The notes under the pieces: model-generated
Databases searched by the model: none
Seen by the model: only the letters and a program-made list of their open reading frames with translations
Told to the model about the DNA's origin: nothing
Program-made: the position numbers and the translations under genes
Origin: an uncultured Olsenella sp.
GTDB lineage: Bacteria; Actinomycetota; Coriobacteriia; Coriobacteriales; Atopobiaceae
DNA: 64,000 nucleotides
Reading direction: 5' to 3'
Assembly: GCA_900316105.1 (NCBI GenBank)
Contig: ONBR01000011.1
Location: 1 to 64,000, forward strand
Shown: positions 45,778-54,303 of the stretch, piece by piece
Position numbering within the stretch: position 1 is the stretch's first letter
How the letters are laid out: the number at the start of each line of letters is the position of its first letter

Positions 45778-46428
45778 TCATTGGTAGAAATGGGTTCCTG
45801 GGCAAAGACCAGCTTTTTTTGAGTTGGCGTCGAAGTACCTCACCTGATAGAAGCGGGTAGCCTCGGATGCGCTCGCAGACGCATCGTTTGCGACGGGATT
45901 TGCGGCGGATGCCGCGGGAACAGATTGCGCGGACTTCGCCTTCCTAGGGGACTGTGCGGTCTGTGCTGGCTGCGCGGGCTGCGCGGGCTGGGCGGGCTGT
46001 GCGGACTGGGCGGGCTGTGCTTGCTGCGCGGACTGTGCGGTCTGGGCGGTCGTCTGGGAATTCCCCTCAGATGCGGGCGAATTCGTTGAAGCGGGCATCC
46101 GCGAAAGAGTTGGCGCAGAATCAGCGGCCAATGGCTGCTTGGCGCTTTCGCTATTTGGGTGCTGCGTCGCCTTCTGTTCCTGCGTCTGCGCGTCATCCGA
46201 TTTTTTTGCGCTGGTTAAGGCGCTCTGGTCGTCGGTCTGGGCAAGCTGGACGTCGTCGTTGCCTTGCGGAGGAGTCGGCGTGTCAGCGAGGGCCTTTGCC
46301 GTGATGGGCGTGGCTGCCATAAGGGTGGAAACCGCCATAGAGACGGCCAGGCCCCTCGCATGCTTGTGCAGCTTCTTTGCCGAGATGGGCTCTTGGGCCT
46401 GCACAGATGACACGTCTACACTTCGCAT
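45778..46428 (-). pseudogene. N-terminal fragment of the adhesin (signal peptide and Ala/Gln/Pro-rich region)
   Basis: The ATG at 46426-46428 has GGGAG 6 nt before it. A basic start (KKLHKHARGLAVSMAVSTLMAATPITAKALA) is a signal peptide of about 48 residues. A disordered Ser/Thr/Gln/Ala region with PAQ repeats follows. The frame reaches ...YFDANSKK and shifts at an A7 tract (45814-45820, T on the plus strand); with six A the frame continues as KKLVFAQEPIS into the central part. As written it ends after 216 residues. Confidence 0.75.
45948..46058. repeat. 9-nt periodic repeat coding for PAQ/SAQ units
   Basis: Tandem 9-nt units of the CTGGGCGGG / CTGCGCGGG type encode (S/P)AQPAQ repeats in the adhesin's N-terminal spacer. 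Repeats of this kind are prone to copy-number change. Confidence 0.75.
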
Positions 46429-46595
46429 GTTGTACTCCCGTGGTAACGCCTGAGGATGACGTCGCAGATCGAAATCGCGGAATCAAAAGTTGTATGAAAA
46501 AAGTATGATCTACTTTACATGAATTTTGACATCGGGGTTGTAGCAAATGCTAACAGGAAAATTGCCCCAAGAATTATTCTCATTTCTTCCAGAAT

Positions 46596-46734
46596 GAGAC
46601 ATTAGGGACGGAGCACTTTGTCTCTGAGACAAAGGGGACAGAGGTGCCTCTCGTCAGGGTGAGACATTGGGGACGGAGCACTTTGTCTCTGAGACAAAGT
46701 GCTCCGTCCCTATCGACTCCGTCCCTATCGACTC
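46596..46734. repeat. REP cluster D
   Basis: Units at 46596-46625 and 46661-46690 (plus orientation) are separated by a 35-nt variant; an inverted unit follows (46691-46720) and a partial one. The 35-nt variant is shared with cluster C (33095-33127). It lies upstream of the adhesin gene. Confidence 0.85.
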
Positions 46735-46749
46735 ACCCATCGGCTCAAC

Positions 46750-46778
46750 AAAAAAGGCGGTCAACGTAGTGACCGCCT
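46750..46778 (-). terminator. rho-independent terminator of the membrane protein gene
   Basis: A 9-bp stem AGGCGGTCA/TGACCGCCT with 6-nt loop is followed on the minus strand by TTTTTTG. It lies about 40 nt past the stop at 46821. Confidence 0.9.
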
Positions 46779-46820
46779 CGCATAAAGCAGTTTGTGCCAG
46801 AGGGACACGCCCGAGCGAAC

Positions 46821-47336
46821 TTACTTGCCGATGGGGATGACGTCCTCGTCGCCGACCAGCTTGTGAGCAAGGTTCTCGATGGGCTTCATGAAGATGAGCG
46901 AGATGATGAAGCAGAGAACCCACACAGGGATGTAGTTGATCAGGCAGCCCATGACAACACCGATGAAGGGAGCCTTGACGGGAGGCAGGACCTCGGTGTT
47001 CAGGATGGTCATGCAGATAACCAGAATGGTGGTGTACCAGGTGTTGACGAGAATGCCCATCCACTTGTCAAACTCCTTGGAGCCAGGAGCGCCGTGCTTG
47101 GCAGCAGCCTTGAAGCTACGCTTGGGGGGCTGGATGGCAAGGCCGATGATGGTGGCAATGATGAAGGCAACGCAGACGTTGATGCCATACAGAGCCCAGT
47201 TCCAGCTGGAAACCTGCCCCTGCAGAATTGCGATGCCCTGGCACATGGCGGAGACGGCAAGAGACATGGGGATGTTGTTGAAGAGGGTGTCTGCAAGAAG
47301 GAAGAACTTAGACTGCTTCATCTTCTGTTCGGCCAT
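46821..47336 (-). CDS. four-helix integral membrane protein of unknown function
   Basis: 171 residues with four hydrophobic segments (about residues 20-38, 46-66, 94-112, 122-148) in two similar halves, each with a short N-x-P/N-T-W...-like entry and a K/P-rich exit. It resembles small DUF2798-type proteins but I cannot assign it firmly. The ATG at 47334-47336 follows AGGAGG. A TGTG-N6-CACA palindrome lies about 160 bp upstream, as for other set A/B genes, so it may be a transporter or anchor in that system. Confidence 0.65.
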   Translation of the reverse strand: MAEQKMKQSKFFLLADTLFNNIPMSLAVSAMCQGIAILQGQVSSWNWALYGINVCVAFIIATIIGLAIQPPKRSFKAAAKHGAPGSKEFDKWMGILVNTWYTTILVICMTILNTEVLPPVKAPFIGVVMGCLINYIPVWVLCFIISLIFMKPIENLAHKLVGDEDVIPIGK

Positions 47337-47493
47337 GAATAAAACCTCCTAGAGTTTAAAAACTCGTTTTGATGGGACGATTCCACCAGGTAGGCTTGAT
47401 AGCGGAATCAATGACAGTACAGAAGCTTATGCAAAGGTCAAAGCTGAGCCTATAGCAATGAATCACAATTCCAACACATTCTTTAGTGTCAAC

Positions 47494-47511
47494 ATTGTGC
47501 CTTCGCACATA
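47494..47511 (-). promoter_or_regulatory. TGTG-N6-CACA palindrome upstream of membrane protein gene
   Basis: TTGTGC-CTTC-GCACAT (TGTG at 47496-47499, CACA at 47506-47509) matches the spacing of the sites at 23215, 27965 and 31002. The 340-bp gap between this gene and the next also holds REP cluster E and a terminator. Confidence 0.5.
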
Positions 47512-47546
47512 CACAGGGTATTTGGCCGGCTATCGACCTGTGGGAC

Positions 47547-47626
47547 GAGACAATAGGGACGGAGCGCTTTGTCTCTGAGACAAAGGGGACCGTCCCCAAT
47601 GACTCCCCCAATGACTCCAATGACTC
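47547..47626. repeat. REP cluster E
   Basis: One complete 30-bp unit (47547-47576), then a shortened unit and three AATGACTC remnants. It lies beside the terminator of the iron-sulfur flavoprotein gene. Confidence 0.8.
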
Positions 47627-47629
47627 AAA

Positions 47630-47655
47630 AAACGGAGCCCCCGAAGAGGCTCCGT
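47630..47655 (-). terminator. rho-independent terminator of the second iron-sulfur flavoprotein gene
   Basis: ACGGAGCC pairs with GGCTCCGT and is followed on the minus strand by TTTTTTG. It starts about 25 nt past the stop at 47680. Confidence 0.88.
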
Positions 47656-47679
47656 CTTTACTTGCTATGCAGCCAGAAA

Positions 47680-48747
47680 CTACTTGCCGAGCTCCTGGAA
47701 CTTCAGGCCGTGCTCTGCGGGCTTGGTAGCGGTGATGAACTCCTTGTAGCGCTTGACACGCTCCTTGTAGGCATCGCCATGCTGGAGCTGGGCAAGCTCG
47801 CCCTCCATGCGGCCGATGTCCTCGCCGTGGATCTGCTTGCCGGCCATGGTGTCGTGAGCACGCTCGCGACCCTTCTCGTCGTAGAGGCCGGGGAATGCGG
47901 GAGCGCCGTTCTTGTCGAGGAGGACGTTGCCGTTCTCGTCGGTGGCGTCATGCTCGGCATACTGGACCGTGACGTTGCCGTTCTCGTCGAGGACGATCTT
48001 GCCCTGCAGGCCGCAGACCGCACAGACGGCGCGGTTCTCGCCGGGATACAGATAGAAGTCGTTGCAGTTGCAGTGGGGGCAAACGCCCTTCTCGCCCTTG
48101 TACTCTGCGTGCTCGGGATCCTTGGCGGCATCAGCGATGTCGGCGCCGATCTGGTGAGCGCGAGCGACGACCTCGTCGTCCATGAGGGCCTTCTTGGACC
48201 AGGGGATCCACTCGTTGTGGACGACCTTCCAGGCGGGGGTCATGGACTGGATCTGGTGGTCAGACTCGGTGTGGGTGCCCCAGTCGGAGCCACCGATGCC
48301 GATGTAGGCTACGGGAATGCCGGTGTGGAAGACGAACTCGGGGGGAACGTTGCCAGGCTTGCCCTCGGCGATGTTCTTCTCGGCCAGCTGCTTGCCGATG
48401 AAGTTGTTGCCAGTGTCCATACGGGGTCCGAAGCGGTCCATGATGGTGTGGAAGAGGCCAGAGGCGCCGGTCTCGAAGATGGGGTCGGTCATGATGATGC
48501 CATCAGCGGTGAACATCTTCCAGGCCAGCCAGTCAAAGTCGTCCTTGTGGATGCACATGTTGCCGCGGCCGCTCATGAGCATCTTGACGCAGGTGATGCA
48601 GCCCGTGCAGTGCTTGATATCCAAATCCTGAGCACGGATGAACTCGACGTCAGCACCATGCTCCTGGGCGCCCATCAGGGCTTCCTTGCAGATGGAGTCG
48701 TTGTTGCCGTTCTTGGTACCGAAGGAAATACCAATGACCTTAGGCAT
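47680..48747 (-). CDS. iron-sulfur flavoprotein, NADPH-dependent FMN reductase-like (set B)
   Basis: 355 residues, paralogue of the protein at 29877-30857. It has a flavodoxin-like start (VIGISFGTKNGNNDS), 4Fe-4S-type Cys cluster HCTGCITC near residue 47 with a later Cys, and a C-terminal rubredoxin-like pair (CPHCNCNDF; CAVCGLQG). The middle differs from the first copy (IGIGGSDWGTHTESDHQIQSM), suggesting a different partner or substrate. The ATG at 48745-48747 follows AAGGAG at long spacing. A perfect 8-bp inverted repeat lies 30 nt upstream (48776-48795). Confidence 0.8.
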   Translation of the reverse strand: MPKVIGISFGTKNGNNDSICKEALMGAQEHGADVEFIRAQDLDIKHCTGCITCVKMLMSGRGNMCIHKDDFDWLAWKMFTADGIIMTDPIFETGASGLFHTIMDRFGPRMDTGNNFIGKQLAEKNIAEGKPGNVPPEFVFHTGIPVAYIGIGGSDWGTHTESDHQIQSMTPAWKVVHNEWIPWSKKALMDDEVVARAHQIGADIADAAKDPEHAEYKGEKGVCPHCNCNDFYLYPGENRAVCAVCGLQGKIVLDENGNVTVQYAEHDATDENGNVLLDKNGAPAFPGLYDEKGRERAHDTMAGKQIHGEDIGRMEGELAQLQHGDAYKERVKRYKEFITATKPAEHGLKFQELGK

Positions 48748-48775
48748 ATGACTTACACCTCTCCTTGAAGGTAGG

Positions 48776-48795
48776 ATGGGTACCCCCGTACCCAT
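48776..48795 (-). promoter_or_regulatory. operator-like inverted repeat in leader of iron-sulfur flavoprotein gene
   Basis: ATGGGTAC-CCCC-GTACCCAT is a perfect 8-bp dyad 29 nt upstream of the start codon, suited to a repressor or an mRNA hairpin. Confidence 0.5.
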
Positions 48796-48847
48796 GTCCG
48801 ATGATGCCTACAGGTTACGGCATAAGCGATTGTGCAAGAGTTTAGAA

Positions 48848-48910
48848 GATGCCCAGTCATAGCTCGGAGGCTTGATGCAAACGCCCGAATGGTCTTTCTA
48901 GCTGGGCATC
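48848..48910 (-). terminator. possible terminator of the PucR gene (set B)
   Basis: GATGCCCAG / CTGGGCATC form a 9-bp stem around 45 nt, 40 nt past the PucR stop. No U-tract follows. Confidence 0.4.
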
Positions 48911-48949
48911 AGGAACGAAAAAATGTCCTATCTTTCACCAGAAGGCTTG

Positions 48950-50527
48950 TTACGAACGCACAAAGCCATCCGCACCGCTGAGGATGTGCGTCGTGAAGGC
49001 AACGGCCAGCCGGTCCTCGCCGTCCTTGAGGTTGAGGAAGAAGAGCTCCTGAATCTTGTTCACACGATAGAAGTAAGTGTTCCTATGGACGTTGAGGGCC
49101 TCCGCAGCCTCGACGGGACTGCCCGGAAAGCGGACCGACATGATAGCCGTATCCAGATAGGAAGTCTTGTGCTTGTTGTCATAGGCAGCCATGGCCAGGA
49201 CCCGCTTGTCCAAGAGGGCGTCCGTCTGACCCAAAGAGCGAGCCATAGAGGCCAACACCAGGAAACGCTCCTGCCAGAGGAAGCGCAGGCGCTGGCGATG
49301 GGAGGGGTCGGCAGAGGGGGTCCTGCCCAACTCTATGCACTGCTTGAGCGCATTCGAAATATGGCCCAAGCTATCAAAAGGCTCCGAGACACTGGCATAC
49401 ATGTCGTTGTTGTCGAGCATCTCCACGAAGGCATGGTTGCGCATGACGCGGCGCTCGCAGCGGTTGTAGTCGTCAAATCCCACGCAGTCGCCCTTTCCCA
49501 GGGCAAGGAGAACGACCAAGGCGTTGCCAAAGACCGTCCAGATCCCACCCTTTAGACATCCCTGGAGGACCTGACCGGCGCGCAGGTAGTAGTCCCTGCC
49601 GGCTTCGCTGTCGCCAATAACCCTGAGGAGGACGTAGCCGCCGTCCTTGGGCGCCCCCCTCACGGCAAGGAGCGCCTCCATGGGCTCGACGTTAGTGACC
49701 TTGCCCGAAAGGAGGTCAGAGAGAACCGACGAGCCTGTGCCCACGCGCTCCCCCGCCACGCCCAGGCGGTCGATCATGATGCCCGCAAGCGAGCTGGCAT
49801 AGTCGATGAGCTCCAGGTCGAGACCCGTAATGCGCTTGACCTCAAAGACGTCCATCCGACCCATCTCCAGGTGATGATGGTAGATGAGCGACGCCACGCA
49901 ACGGGAGCCGGCGCTGTTTGCCTCGCCGTCAGATATAAGTGAGTGCCCCGCGTCACGCAAGGCATTGAGGACCCCATCGGCCTCCATGCGGTCACGGACC
50001 TCATCGGTCAGGTAGCCGCTGTCGATGACTGCCGCCACGTCAGCGCTCTCCTTGGGAAAATCACCTGCGCTGGCAAGGACCTTTCCATCGGTGTTGACAA
50101 TGAGCAAGGGATTATTCAGGACGTCCAGGGCCCTGCTCGCGAACTGTTGGATATCGTAGGAAGCCAGGAAGGCCTTGAAGAGCTGCTCCCTGCGGACGGC
50201 AAGGACACCACTTCTGCTGACCAGGCGGAGGAAGCTGTCCTGGAAGTCGCTGGGGGTCATGGTACCAAAGGCATAGATGACCGTCTTGTCGGGGTGCATG
50301 TACTTCTCGTCCGCCTTGCCCTGGATGTAGACCAACAAGAGGCCCTTTCCCTCGACGGGAGCACCCTCCTCACGAAAGTCAGCCAGGGAGCCCAGGCGAA
50401 TGACGCCCTCGGAATCGGCACCGGATCGCCACTCTGGAGAGACGATGACGTCCCAGTCCAGCTGGGACAGACCGTGGACGAAAAAACTATCCAAGGGCAG
50501 CTCACTCAATACCGTACGAAGCTTCAT
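48950..50527 (-). CDS. PucR-family transcriptional regulator (set B)
   Basis: 525 residues. The C-terminal PucR HTH is clear (VRFPGSPVEAAEALNVHRNTYFYRVNKIQELFFLNL), with a sensor-like N-terminal half. It is divergent from the second Pta-Buk-MFS unit across 161 bp, mirroring the PucR gene of set A. The ATG at 50525-50527 follows GGAGGTG. Likely target: the promoter between it and 50689. The inducer is unknown. Confidence 0.85.
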   Translation of the reverse strand: MKLRTVLSELPLDSFFVHGLSQLDWDVIVSPEWRSGADSEGVIRLGSLADFREEGAPVEGKGLLLVYIQGKADEKYMHPDKTVIYAFGTMTPSDFQDSFLRLVSRSGVLAVRREQLFKAFLASYDIQQFASRALDVLNNPLLIVNTDGKVLASAGDFPKESADVAAVIDSGYLTDEVRDRMEADGVLNALRDAGHSLISDGEANSAGSRCVASLIYHHHLEMGRMDVFEVKRITGLDLELIDYASSLAGIMIDRLGVAGERVGTGSSVLSDLLSGKVTNVEPMEALLAVRGAPKDGGYVLLRVIGDSEAGRDYYLRAGQVLQGCLKGGIWTVFGNALVVLLALGKGDCVGFDDYNRCERRVMRNHAFVEMLDNNDMYASVSEPFDSLGHISNALKQCIELGRTPSADPSHRQRLRFLWQERFLVLASMARSLGQTDALLDKRVLAMAAYDNKHKTSYLDTAIMSVRFPGSPVEAAEALNVHRNTYFYRVNKIQELFFLNLKDGEDRLAVAFTTHILSGADGFVRS

Positions 50528-50688
50528 GGACACCTCCAAGACTGTTGTACTCGAGCACAAATATAGTAATCCAAGCTCGCAACCAATTTAGAGTCGCTTC
50601 CATGTGCGGCATATTCCCTTGTGCATATGATGAAAGCACTATGGCCTAGAGCCCCTCACAAGTGGTCATACGACCAAAAGGAGAGAAC

Positions 50689-51699
50689 ATGGCAGATCTG
50701 ATTGATGAGCTGGTCGAGAAGGCAAAGGCTACGCCCAAGCGCGTTGCCCTTCCTGAGTGCGAGAGCGAGAACACCCTCAAGGCTGCGCGCCGCGTCCTGG
50801 ACGACGGCATCGGCACGCCCGTCCTGGTGAGCCCCCGCGAGACCATCGAGGAGACCGCCAAGGCAGCCGGCGTCTCGCTGGATGGCATGGAGATCGTCGA
50901 CATCACCGACGACGATGCCGCAAACGCCCTGGCAGACCGCTATATGGCCAAGGGTGAGCAGGAGGGTATCGAGCGTCTGGTCTCCCGCAAGGGCGCACGC
51001 AGGAAGATCAAGAAGCCCATCTACTACGCCATGATGATGGAGGAGCTCGGCGACGTGGACTGCACCTTCTGCGGCCACACCAACACCACTGGCGACGTCC
51101 TGATGGCTGCTCAGATGATCATCGGTCTGCAGGAGGGCGTCGACGTCCCCTCCATTCTGGCCATGGTCCAGACTCCCGGCTTCGAGGGCCCCGAGGGCGA
51201 CGTCATCGCCCTGACCGACTGCGGCCTCAATCCCGAGCCCACCGCAGAGGAGCTGGCATCCATCGCAATCGCCGCCTGCGACAACGTCCACTCCCTCATG
51301 GGCTGGGATCCTCGCTGCGCCTTCATCTCCTATTCCACGGACGGCTCCGGCGAGTCTGACTCCGTCGAGAAGGTCCGCAAGGCCCTGGAGATCACCCGCA
51401 CCCGTCGCCCCGACCTCAAGGTCGACGGCGAGTTCCAGCTGGACGCCGCCATCGTGCCCGCCACCGCGGCAAAGAAGGTCAAGCGCGAGTCCGAGGTTGC
51501 CGGCAAGGCCAACGTCCTGGTCTTCCCCGACCTCAACTGCGCCAACACCGCCGTCAAGCTGATTCAGCTCTTTGCCCACGGCAAGGGCTTTGGTCACAAT
51601 CTCTCTGGCTTCAAGTGCCCCGTGGCCGACAGCTCCCGTGGTGCCACCGTCGAGGAGATGGTCGGCGACATCGCCATGCTGGTCCTCTCCGCACGCTAA
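50689..51699 (+). CDS. phosphotransacylase (Pta/Ptb family, set B)
   Basis: 336 residues, paralogue of 24471-25484. Motifs: GHTNTTGDVLMAAQ, SYSTDGSGESD, DGEFQLDAAIVP, ESEVAGKANVLVFPDLN and ADSSRGATVEEM, the last closer to canonical Pta (SRG) than in the set A copy. The ATG at 50689 is preceded by AAAGGAGAG. It is 66 nt upstream of the kinase gene. It interconverts an acyl-CoA and acyl phosphate; the acyl chain is not deducible. Confidence 0.87.
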   Translation: MADLIDELVEKAKATPKRVALPECESENTLKAARRVLDDGIGTPVLVSPRETIEETAKAAGVSLDGMEIVDITDDDAANALADRYMAKGEQEGIERLVSRKGARRKIKKPIYYAMMMEELGDVDCTFCGHTNTTGDVLMAAQMIIGLQEGVDVPSILAMVQTPGFEGPEGDVIALTDCGLNPEPTAEELASIAIAACDNVHSLMGWDPRCAFISYSTDGSGESDSVEKVRKALEITRTRRPDLKVDGEFQLDAAIVPATAAKKVKRESEVAGKANVLVFPDLNCANTAVKLIQLFAHGKGFGHNLSGFKCPVADSSRGATVEEMVGDIAMLVLSAR

Positions 51700-51765
51700 G
51701 CCGCATCGATGACCAAAAGGGGCTAACCCGATTGGTCACTTCCCCATCACACGAAAGGAAATGCC

Positions 51766-52890
51766 ATGGCATACCGCATCCTCACGCTCTCCCCTGGCTC
51801 CACCTCCACCAAGGTGGCCGTCTTTGAGGGCGACCAGACCGTCATGAAGGCCAACGTCACCCACAACCCCGCCGAGCTCGCCCAGTTCGAGTACGCAAAG
51901 GACCAGCTCCAGTACCGAATCGACACCATCAAGGCCGAGCTGGACAAGGCAGGCGTCACCCTGGACTCCATCGATGCCTTCTCTGGCTACTGCGGTGGCA
52001 TGGGCCCCACCGTCGGAGGCATCTTCAAGATCGACGAGACCGTCTGCGACCACGTCCTCAACTGCGGCATGAACCACCCCGCCATCCTGGGCGCTCCCAT
52101 CCTCTTTGAGTTCGCAAAGCAGACCGGCAAGCCCGCCTTTGCCGTGAACCAGCCCGACACCGACGAGCTCGAGGATGTCGCCCGCATCACCGGCTACCCC
52201 GGCATCTACCGCAAGAGCCACGTCCACTGCCTCAACCAGAAGGAGTGCGCCATCCGCTATGCCGAGTCCATCGGCAAGAAGTACGAGGACATCAACGTCA
52301 TTGTCGCCCACGTCGGCGGCGGCCTGTCCGTCGCAGCCCACAAGCAGGGTCGCATGATCGACACCAACGACGTCCTCGAGGGCTCCGGCCCCTTTGCCCC
52401 CAACCGCTCGGGTGACGTGCCCCTGAAGCCTGTCGTCGCCCTGGCCTTCTCCGGCGAGCACGACAAGAAGGAGATCAACGGCGTGATCGGAAAGACGGGC
52501 GGCCTCAAGGGCCTCCTGGGCACCGATGACGCTCGCGAGATTGACACCATGATCGAGTCCGGCGACGAGTGGGCAAAGCTCATCTTCGAGGCCATGGCTT
52601 ACCAGACCGCGAAGCAGATAGGCGCCTTTGCCGCCGTGCTCGAGGGCAAGGTCGATGGCATCGTCCTCACCGGTGGTGTCTCCCACGACCAGTACTTCGT
52701 TGACTATGTCAAGAAGCTCACCAGCTGGATCGCCCCTATCCAGATCTACGCTGGCGACTTCGAGATGGAGGGTGCCGCTGCTGGTGCCGTCCGCGCGCTC
52801 GACGGCGTCGAGAAAGTCATGACCTACACGGGCAAGCCTTCCTGGGATGGCTTCAAGATGAAGGGCGCCTTCGCAGACATCGAGGCCTAA
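51766..52890 (+). CDS. buk: butyrate-kinase-like acyl kinase (set B)
   Basis: 374 residues. Phosphate loop LSPGSTSTKVAVFE, AHVGGGLSVAAH, GSGPFAPNRSGDVP and the adenosine loop DGIVLTGGVSHD place it with butyrate kinases. The set A copy shares the layout but differs in the substrate-side loop (GEGPMAPTRAG), so the two may prefer different acids. The ATG at 51766 follows AAAGGAAA. A terminator at 52913-52942 separates it from the MFS gene. Confidence 0.87.
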   Translation: MAYRILTLSPGSTSTKVAVFEGDQTVMKANVTHNPAELAQFEYAKDQLQYRIDTIKAELDKAGVTLDSIDAFSGYCGGMGPTVGGIFKIDETVCDHVLNCGMNHPAILGAPILFEFAKQTGKPAFAVNQPDTDELEDVARITGYPGIYRKSHVHCLNQKECAIRYAESIGKKYEDINVIVAHVGGGLSVAAHKQGRMIDTNDVLEGSGPFAPNRSGDVPLKPVVALAFSGEHDKKEINGVIGKTGGLKGLLGTDDAREIDTMIESGDEWAKLIFEAMAYQTAKQIGAFAAVLEGKVDGIVLTGGVSHDQYFVDYVKKLTSWIAPIQIYAGDFEMEGAAAGAVRALDGVEKVMTYTGKPSWDGFKMKGAFADIEA

Positions 52891-52912
52891 TCCGTCCAAT
52901 CTTTTGGTCACT

Positions 52913-52942
52913 AGCCCCATGACTCATGCCATGGGGCTTTGT
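52913..52942 (+). terminator. intrinsic terminator after the acyl kinase gene
   Basis: AGCCCCATG pairs with CATGGGGCT around an 8-nt loop, then TTTGT. It lies 23 nt past the kinase stop. Confidence 0.75.
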
Positions 52943-53012
52943 ACTATACATGGGCTTGCATTACTGTCCGCTGGAGCAGGATTTCCAGAGCTTTCACCAT
53001 AGAAGGAGTTTC

Positions 53013-54281
53013 ATGTCCAACGAAGCAACACAGAAGCAGGGCGGCTTTCACTACGCCTACCTCATCGTGGCGTCCTGCATTGCCATCACCTGCCTGCCCT
53101 GCGCGCTCGTCCTGAGCTGTGCAGGCATCTTCTTTACGCCCGTCTCCGAGTACTTTGGCGTGGCAAAGTCCGTCTTTACCCTTTACTTCTCCATCCTAAA
53201 CATCGCAATGATGATCACCCTGCCTATCGCGGGCAAGCTCCTGGCAAAGATGGACGCGCGCGTGGTCCTGTCAGCCTGCGTCGTACTCTGTGGTCTGGGC
53301 CTGATCGGGATGTCCCTCAGCAACGCCATGTGGATGTTCTACGTCTGCGGTGCCATCCTGGGTATCGGTGTCGCACCCCTGATCTACCTGGCCGTCCCCG
53401 CCCTGATCAACTCCTGGTGCGTAGAGAAGGTCGGCTTCTTCGTGGGCCTCTGCATGGCCTTCACCGGCATCGGCGGCGTGATCTTCAACCCCGTGGGAAC
53501 TTCGCTGATCCTGTCCGGCCCCGAGGGCTGGCGCTTGGCCTACCGCGTATTTGCCATCATCACCATGGTGGGCACCCTGCCCTTCACCCTCTTTGTGGTC
53601 CGCTCCAAGCCCGAGGACAAGGGCCTTCTGCCCTATGGTTACAAGGCCAATGCCGTCTCTGACGACGACTCCACCGCAAAGCCCGAGGTCTCTGGCATGA
53701 TGGCAGCTGACGCCATGAAGACCCCTGCATTCGTCGCCCTGCTCGTCTTCTGCGGCATCATCACCCTGAACCAGACCATCTACCAGTTCCTGCCCTCCTA
53801 TGCCTCCTCCATCGGTGGCGACATCGCCGCCGCCTCCGGCGTCGTTGCCTCTGCAGCCATGGCCGGCCAGGCAATCGGCAAGATCATCCTGGGCGTCGTC
53901 AACGACAAGTCCGAGAAGCTCGGCGTCCTCTTTGGCATCGTCTGCGGCCTCGCTGGCGTCCTGGTCATGTGGTTCTTCCCCAGCGCCCTGGTCATGCTCC
54001 TCGTGGGTGCCTTCCTCTTTGGCATTGTCTACGCCATGACCACGGTGGAGACCCCCCTGCTGGTCCGTTCTGTCTTTGGTTCCAAGGACTACACCAACAT
54101 CTACTCCCGCGTCTCCATGGTCGGCTCCCTCATGTCCGCTGTCGCCGCAGTCTTCTGGGGCATCATCGTGGACTCCGCAGGTGGCTTCCCCCTGATGTTC
54201 ATCCTGGGCATCGTCTGCATGGCCATCTGCTTCCTGACCGCCAACTTCGCCCTGGGACAGAAGGCTAAGCTCAGCGCCTAA
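53013..54281 (+). CDS. major facilitator superfamily transporter
   Basis: 422 residues with about 12 hydrophobic segments in two halves joined by a loop around residues 205-230 (KPEDKGLLPYGYKAN...). It resembles the oxalate/formate- and monocarboxylate-type MFS branch, with the helix IMVGTLPFTLFVV and the typical loop D-x-x-K-x-G/R near KMDARVVLSACVV. The ATG at 53013 has GAAGGAG. It follows the set B Pta-Buk pair and is the best candidate for uptake of the pathway's substrate or export of the acid produced. Confidence 0.85.
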   Translation: MSNEATQKQGGFHYAYLIVASCIAITCLPCALVLSCAGIFFTPVSEYFGVAKSVFTLYFSILNIAMMITLPIAGKLLAKMDARVVLSACVVLCGLGLIGMSLSNAMWMFYVCGAILGIGVAPLIYLAVPALINSWCVEKVGFFVGLCMAFTGIGGVIFNPVGTSLILSGPEGWRLAYRVFAIITMVGTLPFTLFVVRSKPEDKGLLPYGYKANAVSDDDSTAKPEVSGMMAADAMKTPAFVALLVFCGIITLNQTIYQFLPSYASSIGGDIAAASGVVASAAMAGQAIGKIILGVVNDKSEKLGVLFGIVCGLAGVLVMWFFPSALVMLLVGAFLFGIVYAMTTVETPLLVRSVFGSKDYTNIYSRVSMVGSLMSAVAAVFWGIIVDSAGGFPLMFILGIVCMAICFLTANFALGQKAKLSA

Positions 54282-54303
54282 GGGTCAGGTTAACCTGCAA
54301 GAC

